Part shown: positions 1 to 6,533 of the stretch, piece by piece
Layout: each line of letters starts with the position of its first letter
Numbering within the stretch: the stretch's first letter is position 1
NCBI GenBank assembly: GCA_019100305.1
Contig: JAHRHW010000224.1
Location: 1-7,320, forward strand
Source of the DNA: Candidatus Thiodiazotropha taylori
GTDB lineage: Bacteria; Pseudomonadota; Gammaproteobacteria; Chromatiales; Chromatiaceae
DNA: 7,320 bases
Direction: 5' to 3'
Notes under the pieces: model-generated
The model's database searches: none
Told to the model about the DNA's origin: nothing
What the model saw: the letters and a program-made list of their open reading frames with translations, nothing else
Program-made: the position numbers and the translations under genes

Positions 1-523
1 CTCCGGCGGTTTGAAACGTCGCCTCAATCTGGCGATCGGTCTGCTCAACAAACCACGATTGATCTTTCTCGATGAACCCACCGTGGGGATCGATCCTCAA
101 TCCCGCCATTTCATCCTGCAATCGATCCGGGAACTGAACAAGGCCGGCAGCACCATCGTCTACACCAGCCACTACATGGAAGAGATCGAGCAGCTGTGTA
201 ACCAGGTAGCGATCATGGATCATGGCAGGATCCTGCTGCAGGGTGCGCTCCGCCAGATCCTCAAACGGGATCCTCAACTGATCATCGAACTGGCGCCGAT
301 AAGCGACCAAACCCGATACGCGCAATTGAGTAATACCCTGCAGACAAGGGGCTTCAGCCTCTCCGAGCTGACGATCAGCGGACATCCGAAAGATCAGACA
401 GAGATCGGAGAGCTACTGCAGACACTGGCTTCATTCAACCTGTCTGTGGTCAATCTTTCCTACGGTAAACATACCCTGGAAAAGCTGTTCTTCGAGTTGA
501 CCCACACCCGCTTGAGAGATTGA
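1..523 (+). CDS. ABC transporter ATP-binding protein, C-terminal part (5' end outside window)
   Basis: This is the cytoplasmic ATPase subunit that powers the ABC-2 permease encoded immediately downstream. The window opens inside the ABC signature: bases 2-10 read Ser-Gly-Gly and lead in frame into LKRRLNLAIGLL. Next come a Walker B strand (LIFLDEP, about bases 59-79), a D-loop (VGID) and the switch histidine in YTSHYMEE (His codon 170-172). About 100 residues of variable C-terminal domain follow to the TGA at 521-523. Walker A and the Q-loop must lie left of base 1, so the TTG at 11 is not a true start. The style (SGG-x-KRRLNLA, GIDP, SHYMEE) fits the drug, polysaccharide and lipid exporter ATPases that pair with ABC-2 permeases. 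The gap to the permease start is 4 bp, implying one operon. The substrate cannot be read from this subunit; export of the cluster product is inferred from context. Confidence 0.95.
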   Translation, partial: SGGLKRRLNLAIGLLNKPRLIFLDEPTVGIDPQSRHFILQSIRELNKAGSTIVYTSHYMEEIEQLCNQVAIMDHGRILLQGALRQILKRDPQLIIELAPISDQTRYAQLSNTLQTRGFSLSELTISGHPKDQTEIGELLQTLASFNLSVVNLSYGKHTLEKLFFELTHTRLRD

Positions 524-527
524 AAGT

Positions 528-1718
528 ATGCTGTTTGCGGTAATTAAGAAAGAGCTGTTGCTGGTCTCCCGGGACATCCATGCCCTGCTGGTGCTGTTCC
601 TGCTGCCGATCGTATTCATCCTGATCATGTCCCTAGCACTGCAGGACCGGATGAGCAGCGAGTCCAAGGAGCGACCTGCAGTCGGCCTCTGGATGGCAGC
701 CGGCAGCCATGACAACAGGGAGCTGAGCCTGCATTTCCAACAACTCGAAGGGGTTCGGGTTGAAAACTTCGAAAGCCCGGCAGAGCTGACCCACGCCCTG
801 CAGCAGGGCGCGATCATCGCTGCCGTCCTGCTGCCCGCCCGGTTTGATAAGATCATCCAGTCTCCGGTGACCGAAAGCAGTGAAAAGCTGCGGGTTCTCT
901 ATGCAGCCACCCTCCCTGGTTCAATGCGTCGATCGATCCTGGGTGCAGTACGGCAGGCCCTCGGCGCTTATCAGGTCAATCAGCTTTTCAAACATGACGA
1001 CCTCGCTGCAACAGAGCGCCAGCAACGGGTCGACCATCTGCTGGGCAAATCCCTGGTTGTTACAGAGACCCTTGGTGCCGAGACGCAATCCCAACCCAAT
1101 TCCGTTCAGCAGAGTGTGCCTGCCTGGCTGATTTTTGCGATGTTCTTTGTGGTACTGCCGATCTCCACAACCCTGCTCACAGAACGACAGCAAGGCACGC
1201 TGCATCGCCTGCAGACCGTACCGGTACCCCGCAGCTACCTGCTGATCGGCAAGCTGATACCCTACCTGGGAATCAACCTGATACAGGCGGTATTGATGCT
1301 GCTGGTCGGCATCCACCTGGTACCGCTACTGACCGGTGAAGGACTGCAACTCAATGAGCAGAGCTGGTTGCTGCTGCCGTTGATCATAGCCACCAGCCTG
1401 TCGGCGATCAGCTTCGCCCTGCTGATCGCCACCCAGGCCAAGACCACTGAGCAGGCCACCACGCTTGGCGGAATCAGCAACCTTATTCTGGCCGCCATTG
1501 GTGGTATCATGGTACCAACATTCGTAATGCCTGAACTGATGCAGCAGATCGCCGCCCTATCTCCCATGAACTGGGCACTGGAGGGCTTCTTCTCCATCCT
1601 GTTGAGACAAGGTGGATGGGCCATGGCCGGACCCGAGATTCTCAAGCTGTTGGCATTCTCCGGCTGTTTGTTTTTACTTTCACTCCATTCATATAAAGGC
1701 CTGACGGAAATCAAATAA
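528..1718 (+). CDS. ABC-2 type transporter permease
   Basis: This 396-residue inner-membrane subunit should pair with the ATPase just upstream. A first hydrophobic helix at about residues 17-43 (LLVLFLLPIVFILIMSLAL) is followed by a large soluble domain of about 150 residues, expected on the periplasmic side. A cluster of membrane segments then fills about residues 197-390 (for example WLIFAMFFVVLPISTTLL and a last one in LLAFSGCLFLLSL). This one-plus-five layout with a big loop after helix 1 is typical of ABC2_membrane_3 family permeases (YhhJ/YbhS/DrrB-like). Between helices 2 and 3 lies TERQQGTLHRLQTVPVPRSY, the E-x-x-x-G-T-L motif that contacts the ATPase in this family. The ATG at 528 follows the upstream TGA by 4 bases, with GAGAG at 514-518 as a possible ribosome site. 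The stop TAA overlaps the ACP start by one base. Cargo is inferred to be the cluster's lipid-like product. Confidence 0.95.
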   Translation: MLFAVIKKELLLVSRDIHALLVLFLLPIVFILIMSLALQDRMSSESKERPAVGLWMAAGSHDNRELSLHFQQLEGVRVENFESPAELTHALQQGAIIAAVLLPARFDKIIQSPVTESSEKLRVLYAATLPGSMRRSILGAVRQALGAYQVNQLFKHDDLAATERQQRVDHLLGKSLVVTETLGAETQSQPNSVQQSVPAWLIFAMFFVVLPISTTLLTERQQGTLHRLQTVPVPRSYLLIGKLIPYLGINLIQAVLMLLVGIHLVPLLTGEGLQLNEQSWLLLPLIIATSLSAISFALLIATQAKTTEQATTLGGISNLILAAIGGIMVPTFVMPELMQQIAALSPMNWALEGFFSILLRQGGWAMAGPEILKLLAFSGCLFLLSLHSYKGLTEIK

Positions 1719-1987
1719 TGAAAGGTTCAACGGATACACAGTTCAAATCGGAACTCAAACAGATGATCGTTGAAGAATGCCGGTTAGATGATTTCGATCC
1801 CCAGGATATCAAGGACGACGAATATCTGGCCGGGCCGGAGGCTCGCTTTGGACTCGACTCTATCGATATGCTGCAAGTCATCGTCACGATCAAAAACCGT
1901 TACGGTGTGCACATCCAGAATGATGCCGAATCAAGAGAGATTCTTGCCACCATCAACAACCTGGCGGACCATTTACGCCCAGAGTAA
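1718..1987 (+). CDS. Acyl carrier protein (phosphopantetheine-binding)
   Basis: This is a free-standing ACP of 89 residues, the usual size. The attachment motif is FGLDSIDMLQ, with Ser48 as the expected 4'-phosphopantetheine site; Ile replaces the more common Leu in the DSL motif. The protein is acidic (clusters DDFDPQDIKDDE and NDAES) and ends with the helix IN-NLADHL, as in ACPs. It would carry the growing acyl chain for the ketosynthases encoded just downstream and could deliver acyl groups to the BtrH-like transferase of the opposite arm; the second role is inference. Its ATG overlaps the permease stop in TAATG at 1716-1720, so translation is probably coupled, with GGAAA at 1706-1710 as a plausible ribosome site. 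No phosphopantetheinyl transferase is encoded in the window, so activation must come from elsewhere. Confidence 0.93.
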   Translation: MKGSTDTQFKSELKQMIVEECRLDDFDPQDIKDDEYLAGPEARFGLDSIDMLQVIVTIKNRYGVHIQNDAESREILATINNLADHLRPE

Positions 1988-1989
1988 GA
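1981..1989 (+). promoter_or_regulatory. Probable ribosome binding region of the ketosynthase gene
   Basis: The purine-rich stretch AGAGTAAGA includes the ACP stop codon (TAA at 1985-1987) and ends two bases before the ATG at 1992. It supports 1992 over the in-frame ATG at 1788. The match to the Shine-Dalgarno consensus is only partial, and translational coupling to the ACP gene may contribute. Confidence 0.4.
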
Positions 1990-1991
1990 AC

Positions 1992-3140
1992 ATGGAGTCA
2001 GTTAAGCTTCCCATCATAGGATATGCCTGCGCATCCCACCTCGGCGAATCGCTGAGCAATCCGTCGGGTCCGCACGGCACAACGGGGCAATTCGGACCGC
2101 CTACACTGCAACTCGATTCCACCCAACTGCAGCTACCCTACTATTCGGTTGACGATGGATTCGACGATCCGGATCGAACCGAACGCATCCTCTTCGAAGT
2201 CATCGAAAAGGCTCTGCAGAGAAGTCAGCTGAGCGCAGCAAAGATCAGTCGCGCTGGTCTGTTCATCGGCTCATCCTCCTATGACCTGCGCGACAGTGAG
2301 ATCGATTACCGACAGAAGCTTGAGGCGGGGGATCAATCCGCAGTGCCAATGCCTTTTACCGGCTACAACCGGTTGGGCGAATCGATCTGCCGCAAATTTT
2401 GCATCGACAGTGAACCCTTCAATATTAACTCGGCCTGCACCTCCAGTGCGAATGCCCTGTTGCTGGCCCAGAGCATGTTGCAGCTGGGTTTTTACGAACA
2501 TGCCCTGGTGGTGGGCATCGAACTCTATAATGAGACCACCCTTAACGGTTTCGCCGGCATGCAACTGATCGCCGAGCAGCGTATTGCCCCGTTCGACAAA
2601 ACCCGGGACGGCATCATCCTAGGCGAATCCTGTTCCGCTGTGATCATCAGCAAGCAGAGCACAGATTCAGCTTCTCTGATGCTGCGCGGTGGCGGCAGTT
2701 GCTTCGACCCGTACAGTATCACCACATCGAATCCGGATGGTTCGACCATCGCCCAGACGCTGGAAAATGCGCTGCGCAAGACAGGTACCGAAAGATCCGA
2801 TGTGGTTGCGATCAAAACCCACGGTACTGCGACCTATATGAATGACATTTCAGAGTCGCAGGGGATTCTCACCGCATTTCCCGAACAGACACCACCGATC
2901 ACCGCCATCAAACCCTACGTCGGTCATACTCTCGGGGCATGTGGCACACTGGAACTGATTCTGTTTGCCGAGGCACTTGAACAGGGGTACATACCCAAGA
3001 CCCCCAACTTTGAAACCTCCGATCCGGAGCTGTCTCTAACCCCACTGCATGAGGATCTTGACGCTACGGATGGTGTCTATCTTCTCAACTATTTTGGATT
3101 CGGCGGTAGCAATACCGTACTCTTCGTGGAAAAGGTCTAA
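1992..3140 (+). CDS. Beta-ketoacyl-ACP synthase (FabF/FabB-like ketosynthase), catalytically intact
   Basis: This 382-residue thiolase-fold condensing enzyme should extend an ACP-bound acyl chain by decarboxylative condensation. The complete KAS I/II triad is visible: nucleophile Cys149 in NSACTSSANALLLA, His277 in KTHGTATYMNDISE, and His312 in KPYVGHTLGACG, which also holds Lys307. The glycine-rich NYFGFGGSN loop is present near residue 366. At 382 residues it is slightly shorter than the usual 400-420 of FabF. I chose ATG 1992 because it lies 4 bp after the ACP stop, has purine-rich AGAGTAAGA just upstream, and gives the expected beta-strand (LPIIGYACASHLGES) near the N-terminus. The same frame stays open back to an ATG at 1788, but that extension would be out-of-frame ACP sequence. 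The stop overlaps the next start by one base. Substrate chain length cannot be read from the sequence. Confidence 0.93.
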   Translation: MESVKLPIIGYACASHLGESLSNPSGPHGTTGQFGPPTLQLDSTQLQLPYYSVDDGFDDPDRTERILFEVIEKALQRSQLSAAKISRAGLFIGSSSYDLRDSEIDYRQKLEAGDQSAVPMPFTGYNRLGESICRKFCIDSEPFNINSACTSSANALLLAQSMLQLGFYEHALVVGIELYNETTLNGFAGMQLIAEQRIAPFDKTRDGIILGESCSAVIISKQSTDSASLMLRGGGSCFDPYSITTSNPDGSTIAQTLENALRKTGTERSDVVAIKTHGTATYMNDISESQGILTAFPEQTPPITAIKPYVGHTLGACGTLELILFAEALEQGYIPKTPNFETSDPELSLTPLHEDLDATDGVYLLNYFGFGGSNTVLFVEKV

Positions 3141-4009
3141 TGGATTTGAACCTCTCTCTGTTTGCCTATGGTGGCTTTAGCCAGACGGTTGACCGACAGC
3201 TGCCCGACCTGAACCAGGCGTTGAAGGCGCTACCCTATAAGCTGCCTCGCCGTTCGGACCGGCTCACCCAGCTCAGCCTGTTGGGCCTGCACCAGAGCTG
3301 CGGCGAGGGTAGTTTCGATGCCGCGACTCACCTGGTTCTGGCAAGTGGTGATGCCAACCTCAACAGCACCATCCTCAATAGTGAGCAGATCTTTGACAGC
3401 GGCACCCTGCCCAATCCGATCGGTTTCATAAATACTGTCAACAACTCAACCGCCTACCATATCTGTGTCACCCTTGGGATTCAGGGAGAGGCGATCAGCG
3501 TATCCAGGGACCACTGCTCGCTTGAGGCCGGACTGCAGATTGCGGCAACCTTACAACACAGCGACCTATCACCGATCCTGCTCGGTACGGTCGATGAAGT
3601 CCCCAATGATCCGGAGCAGCATCGGCAGCGCTTGAACATACCAGCCGCAACTCCGCTGGCCGAAGGCAGTTTCTGGTTCCACTGTGGCCACCCGCAACGA
3701 CAGGAAACCGCACTTGCCACAATCGAATATTGCGGACCGATGCGCGACAGCAGGCGAATCGAAGAGTTTCTGCACGAGCGTCAGATCAGCCACCATCTGA
3801 TCGGGGATTTCCTGCAAAACAGCGCAGTGAGTGAGATTCAACTGCCTGGAGAGCGGCTCGTCACGCAGAGCCTGGGCCACTATCTGACGCAAAACGCGGA
3901 CTACCTGCAGCGCTGGTTGGATCAGGCGCGACCCGGTGAACGTCTGGGGATGCTAAATGGTACCGCCGGCAGTGACCGACTGACCGTCACTTTGATTCTA
4001 AAGCACTGA
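3140..4009 (+). CDS. Ketosynthase-like partner protein, chain-length-factor-like, nucleophile apparently lost
   Basis: This 289-residue protein has a reduced ketosynthase fold resembling the PF13723 (Ketoacyl-synt_2) / chain-length-factor group. Segments such as PNPIGFINTVNNSTAYHI, the strand GEAISVSRDHCSLEAGLQIA and PILLGTVDEVP follow the order seen in ketosynthases, and LNGTAGSDRLTVTLIL near the C-terminus matches LNYFGFGGSNTVLFV of the upstream enzyme. A gap-free comparison with that enzyme over this strand puts His125 where its Cys149 nucleophile stands; Cys126 is the next residue. No HGTxT motif is visible; SLGHYLTQNA (His247) may be the remnant of the second His motif. It is about 90 residues shorter than the partner. 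Its start overlaps the partner's stop in TAATG (3138-3142), favouring equimolar, heterodimer-type expression. A structural or chain-length role is inferred; independent catalysis via Cys126 is not excluded. Confidence 0.8.
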   Translation: MDLNLSLFAYGGFSQTVDRQLPDLNQALKALPYKLPRRSDRLTQLSLLGLHQSCGEGSFDAATHLVLASGDANLNSTILNSEQIFDSGTLPNPIGFINTVNNSTAYHICVTLGIQGEAISVSRDHCSLEAGLQIAATLQHSDLSPILLGTVDEVPNDPEQHRQRLNIPAATPLAEGSFWFHCGHPQRQETALATIEYCGPMRDSRRIEEFLHERQISHHLIGDFLQNSAVSEIQLPGERLVTQSLGHYLTQNADYLQRWLDQARPGERLGMLNGTAGSDRLTVTLILKH

Positions 4010-4988
4010 GACGGGCAAACAACTCAGCTTCACGCAATGCGATCTTATCCAATTGGTCGGCGATTGAGTCAAAGGTATCGTCATAGCGGGCTTTGCTCTT
4101 GCGCGCACACATCAGGGCGAACAGCCGCCACTCATCACCGATCAACGACATCTCATCGGCCGCTTCGGCCAGCTGATCCGACGCCAGAATCTCCGCCGCC
4201 TCCTGCAGGAAGGCCGCATACATAAAGCGGAAACCGCCACCCACGGTGCCGATCTCCTCCTGCATACGTACAATATGGCCGAGATAGAGATGGGCATAAC
4301 GCTCCTCGGCATCGACCAGTTTACGGATGTTTCTGGCCACCCGCTGAATGCCCTTGGCCCCCGCAATGGGTACCGGACTTCGCTTGCCATTGATCTTGGC
4401 AGTGAAACGGATCGCCTTCGGCAGGACGGTATTGAAATCGATCTCAGCGGGCACCTCGGCCGGGTAGTAGAGCAGACCTTTGGGAGCCAGTGCGCCTTTG
4501 GCAAAACGCGCTTTGCTCAGACTCGGCCTGTCCACCGTCACCAGGTGGGAAAATACCGGATCACTGACCTGGAAGGCTTCACCCTCACGACCGTAGACCA
4601 GCAGATTGTGCGCATTGAAATGGAAGCGCATATCCTCGGGAAAATAGGGCAGAAAGAAGACCGATGTCTGTAGACCGACAATCCGTCCATCATCCAGTAA
4701 CCGATCAAGCACGGCTTCGCCCTGGGCCGGTTTACGGAATTTCTGAAACGCCATTTTCAGCCCGCCAATACGCCGCGAGAGGGCGTGGATGATCATCCGT
4801 GGGGGAGTTCGATAGGCGATCAACGGCAGTCCGTTGATTTTAACCATGGGGATATAGGCATAGGTCAGGCCGCTTGCCAGACCGAAGGCCATCGGCTCGG
4901 ACACCTCCAGTCCATGATAGCGAAGCATGGCGGACATGACGCCTGTCTCACAATGCGCCGCGTGCCGGTGCTCGAGTGGTTTATTCAT
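3987..4988 (-). CDS. BtrH-like cysteine acyltransferase (BtrH N-terminal domain protein)
   Basis: This 333-residue protein resembles the family of BtrH, the butirosin enzyme that transfers an acyl side chain from a carrier protein to an aminoglycoside amine. Visible papain/C39-like features are Cys13 in HAAHCETGVMSAMLRYHGL, the family-typical segment EPMAFGLASGLTYAYIP (about residues 31-47), His127 in FHFNAHNLLVYG and Asp143 in FQVSDPVF, a plausible Cys-His-Asp triad. The C-terminal half (about 180-333) is mostly helical and would match the DUF4872-type domain. No signal peptide is seen, so action in the cytoplasm is expected. It is the last gene of the right arm: its ATG overlaps the upstream stop by 8 bp (4981-4988), and its 3' end overlaps the opposing gene by 23 bp. 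Transfer of an acyl chain from the cluster ACP to an unknown acceptor, or product release, is inference. Confidence 0.85.
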   Translation of the reverse strand: MNKPLEHRHAAHCETGVMSAMLRYHGLEVSEPMAFGLASGLTYAYIPMVKINGLPLIAYRTPPRMIIHALSRRIGGLKMAFQKFRKPAQGEAVLDRLLDDGRIVGLQTSVFFLPYFPEDMRFHFNAHNLLVYGREGEAFQVSDPVFSHLVTVDRPSLSKARFAKGALAPKGLLYYPAEVPAEIDFNTVLPKAIRFTAKINGKRSPVPIAGAKGIQRVARNIRKLVDAEERYAHLYLGHIVRMQEEIGTVGGGFRFMYAAFLQEAAEILASDQLAEAADEMSLIGDEWRLFALMCARKSKARYDDTFDSIADQLDKIALREAELFARLSALESK

Positions 4989-5388
4989 ATGTCTCAGGTA
5001 GTTGTTTTAGTGTATCCCGATCGATACCCAGTACTGCGGCATAGCCATCAAGCTTCTCGGCCGAGAGCCTGGCAAAGCGATAGGGTGAAAAGTCCCGTTT
5101 CACCATCCATTGAAAGCGTCCCACCGCCTGGGCCAGCATCGGCAGGTCCATGCGCTGATGATACATATGAAATTCCAGAGCTGAGGTTTTCCCCTGCCTG
5201 GCCCGCTGATAGGCGTCCATGGTGAGCCGTTTGATCTCATCCAGCGCCTGGCCGAGCACGATCTCCTCGACTTCCCAGCCGTTGGTCTCGGACGACTCGA
5301 TCCTGCCGGAGTCCGATTCCGCATAGATCACCTTGGTCTCTCCACCCAGGGACCCAGCTTTATCCTGCGGAATGTCTTTGATCTTCAT
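4981..5388 (-). CDS. Conserved-looking small protein with a possible cryptic helix-turn-helix
   Basis: I do not know an assigned function for this 135-residue soluble protein. The N-terminal third is polar and strand-like (MKIKDIPQDKAG, TKVIYAESDSG, GWEVEEIVLGQALDEI). A charged helix with EFHMYHQRMDLPMLAQAVGR follows at about residues 72-91. The last 55 residues (RMDLPMLAQAVGR, then FARLSAEKLDGYAAVLGIDRDTL) have the spacing of an XRE-type HTH: a helix with LA, a turn, then a helix ending in a 'LSxEKLxxYAxxLGI' pattern. The basic recognition face is weak, so DNA binding is a guess; a structural or partner-binding role in the biosynthetic complex is equally possible. Its ATG overlaps the ketosynthase III stop in ATGA (5385-5388), and its stop lies 8 bp inside the BtrH-like gene, so it is co-translated with biosynthetic genes. 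No signal peptide or membrane segment is seen. Confidence 0.8.
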   Translation of the reverse strand: MKIKDIPQDKAGSLGGETKVIYAESDSGRIESSETNGWEVEEIVLGQALDEIKRLTMDAYQRARQGKTSALEFHMYHQRMDLPMLAQAVGRFQWMVKRDFSPYRFARLSAEKLDGYAAVLGIDRDTLKQLPETYE

Positions 5389-6533
5389 ACCACACTTAAT
5401 AACATGAATGAACTGGAGAAGCGTCCACTCTCCGGGACGAAACAGAGCAGCCGCTCACCGCTTTTCAACTGTCCGGATTTTAGCAGTTCATCCAGCATGA
5501 TGTAGATCGAGGCGGAGCCGGTATTGCCCCGGGTGGTCAGATTGGTGAACCAGCGCTCACGGGGAATCTCGAAATCGAGCTCCACCAATGCCTCGTAGAC
5601 CTTCTCATCGAAATACATGGAGGAGATATGGGGCAGAAAATAGTCCACTTGGCCGGCCTGCAGACCGGTTTTGGCGATCACCCGCTTGAGGGTCTCCTTG
5701 ACCGCCATGGGTACGATGTTCTCATTCAGCAGCTTGACGTCCTGTTTGATGCTCATCACCGAGTGATCGATCAAGCCCTGCTGGGTGTAGAGCTTCCAGC
5801 TCTCCAGACTGCCATCCTCCAGCTTTTCCGCGCCGGAGTACATGCAGGTCTCAAGCTCATTCGCGTAGGAGTAGATCTCAATCCACTCGATTTCCAGCAC
5901 CGGCTGTTCCGCCCGCTGGTTGGGCTCGCTCTCGACACGAAAGGCACCGGCGCCGTCGGACAGCATCCAGCGCAGAAAATCTTTCTCAAAGGCGATTTCC
6001 GGGTTCTTCTTGAGGTTTTCGATTTTGTACTTCGACTCACCTTCGAAATGGCTGGCCCGCAACACCGGTGAAACCAGCTCCGAGCCGGTGGAGACCGCCT
6101 GTTTGAATTCGCCGCTTTTCACCGCCAGATAGGCATATTTCAGTGCCGCTGCGCCGCTTAAACAGATCCCGGATGTGGAGATCACCTCGCAACACCGATT
6201 CCCCAGTTCCCCGTGCACCATCAACCCATGGCCCGGCATCACCTGGTCCGGAATGGAGGTACCAGAGACCAGACACTGCATCTGATCGAGCTCAGCCTCT
6301 GAAGCAAACAGCTGCCGTACGCAGAGCGCGGTCATTTCGGCATTGCTGTGACTCAGCTCGCCACTCTCCGGATCAATTGCATAGTAGCGCTGCTTGATAC
6401 CGTTACTGCGCAATACCAGTCGCTTGGCACGGGAGGGTTTACCGCCCACCATGCCCAGCACATCCTCGATCTGCTCATTCTCAACAGGCTGGTTCGGCAG
6501 AAACGCCGACGTATTGGTTATGTATGCCCTCAT
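5385..6533 (-). CDS. darB: DarB-like 3-oxoacyl-ACP synthase III (KAS III family condensing enzyme)
   Basis: This is a 382-residue KAS III-type thiolase-fold enzyme. The triad is intact: Cys124 in ISTSGICLSGAAALKYA, His302 in DYFLPHISSMYF, and Asn337 in TTRGNTGSASIYI, the family's G-N-T-x-S motif. It is about 60 residues longer than FabH (about 317), as expected of the DarB branch; part of the extra length is a Lys/Glu-rich insertion at about residues 162-187, before DFLRWMLSDGAGAF. Characterised DarB proteins condense two fatty-acid-derived chains head to head for 2,5-dialkylresorcinols. That role here is inferred from similarity and from the adjoining DarA-like gene, and the symbol is a family-level name. 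The ATG at 6533 overlaps the DarA-like stop in ATGA (6530-6533), and the stop overlaps the next ATG likewise, so the three genes are probably translated in series. Substrates are unknown. Confidence 0.88.
   Translation of the reverse strand: MRAYITNTSAFLPNQPVENEQIEDVLGMVGGKPSRAKRLVLRSNGIKQRYYAIDPESGELSHSNAEMTALCVRQLFASEAELDQMQCLVSGTSIPDQVMPGHGLMVHGELGNRCCEVISTSGICLSGAAALKYAYLAVKSGEFKQAVSTGSELVSPVLRASHFEGESKYKIENLKKNPEIAFEKDFLRWMLSDGAGAFRVESEPNQRAEQPVLEIEWIEIYSYANELETCMYSGAEKLEDGSLESWKLYTQQGLIDHSVMSIKQDVKLLNENIVPMAVKETLKRVIAKTGLQAGQVDYFLPHISSMYFDEKVYEALVELDFEIPRERWFTNLTTRGNTGSASIYIMLDELLKSGQLKSGERLLCFVPESGRFSSSFMLLSVV

Noticed and set aside
11..13. TTG at 11 as the start of the ABC ATPase
   Set aside because: It lies inside the ABC signature motif; bases 2-10 encode Ser-Gly-Gly in the same frame, so the gene begins left of the window.
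921..1714. Antisense open frames on the - strand across the permease gene (921-1316, 1262-1714)
   Set aside because: They mirror a well-supported membrane protein, show no recognisable motif, and have Cys/Ser/Arg-rich composition typical of shadow frames.
2271..2815. Antisense frames over the ketosynthase (2271-2564, 2525-2815) and a + strand shadow at 2281-2568
   Set aside because: They overlap the catalytic core of an intact ketosynthase and have no domain-like features or ribosome site.
4006..4027. Inverted repeat CTGAG...CTCAG just after the ketosynthase-like stop as a terminator
   Set aside because: The stem is only 5 bp with a 12-base loop and no T-run follows, and it lies within the opposing coding sequence; too weak to call.
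4275..4673. 132-codon + strand frame opposite the BtrH-like gene
   Set aside because: The opposite strand encodes a conserved catalytic triad; this frame has no motif and looks like complement-coded low-information sequence.
5628..6071. 147-codon + strand frame opposite the DarB-like gene, and a similar one at 6348-6701
   Set aside because: Both lie opposite conserved KAS III or DarA-like coding sequence and cross gene junctions without any recognisable domain.
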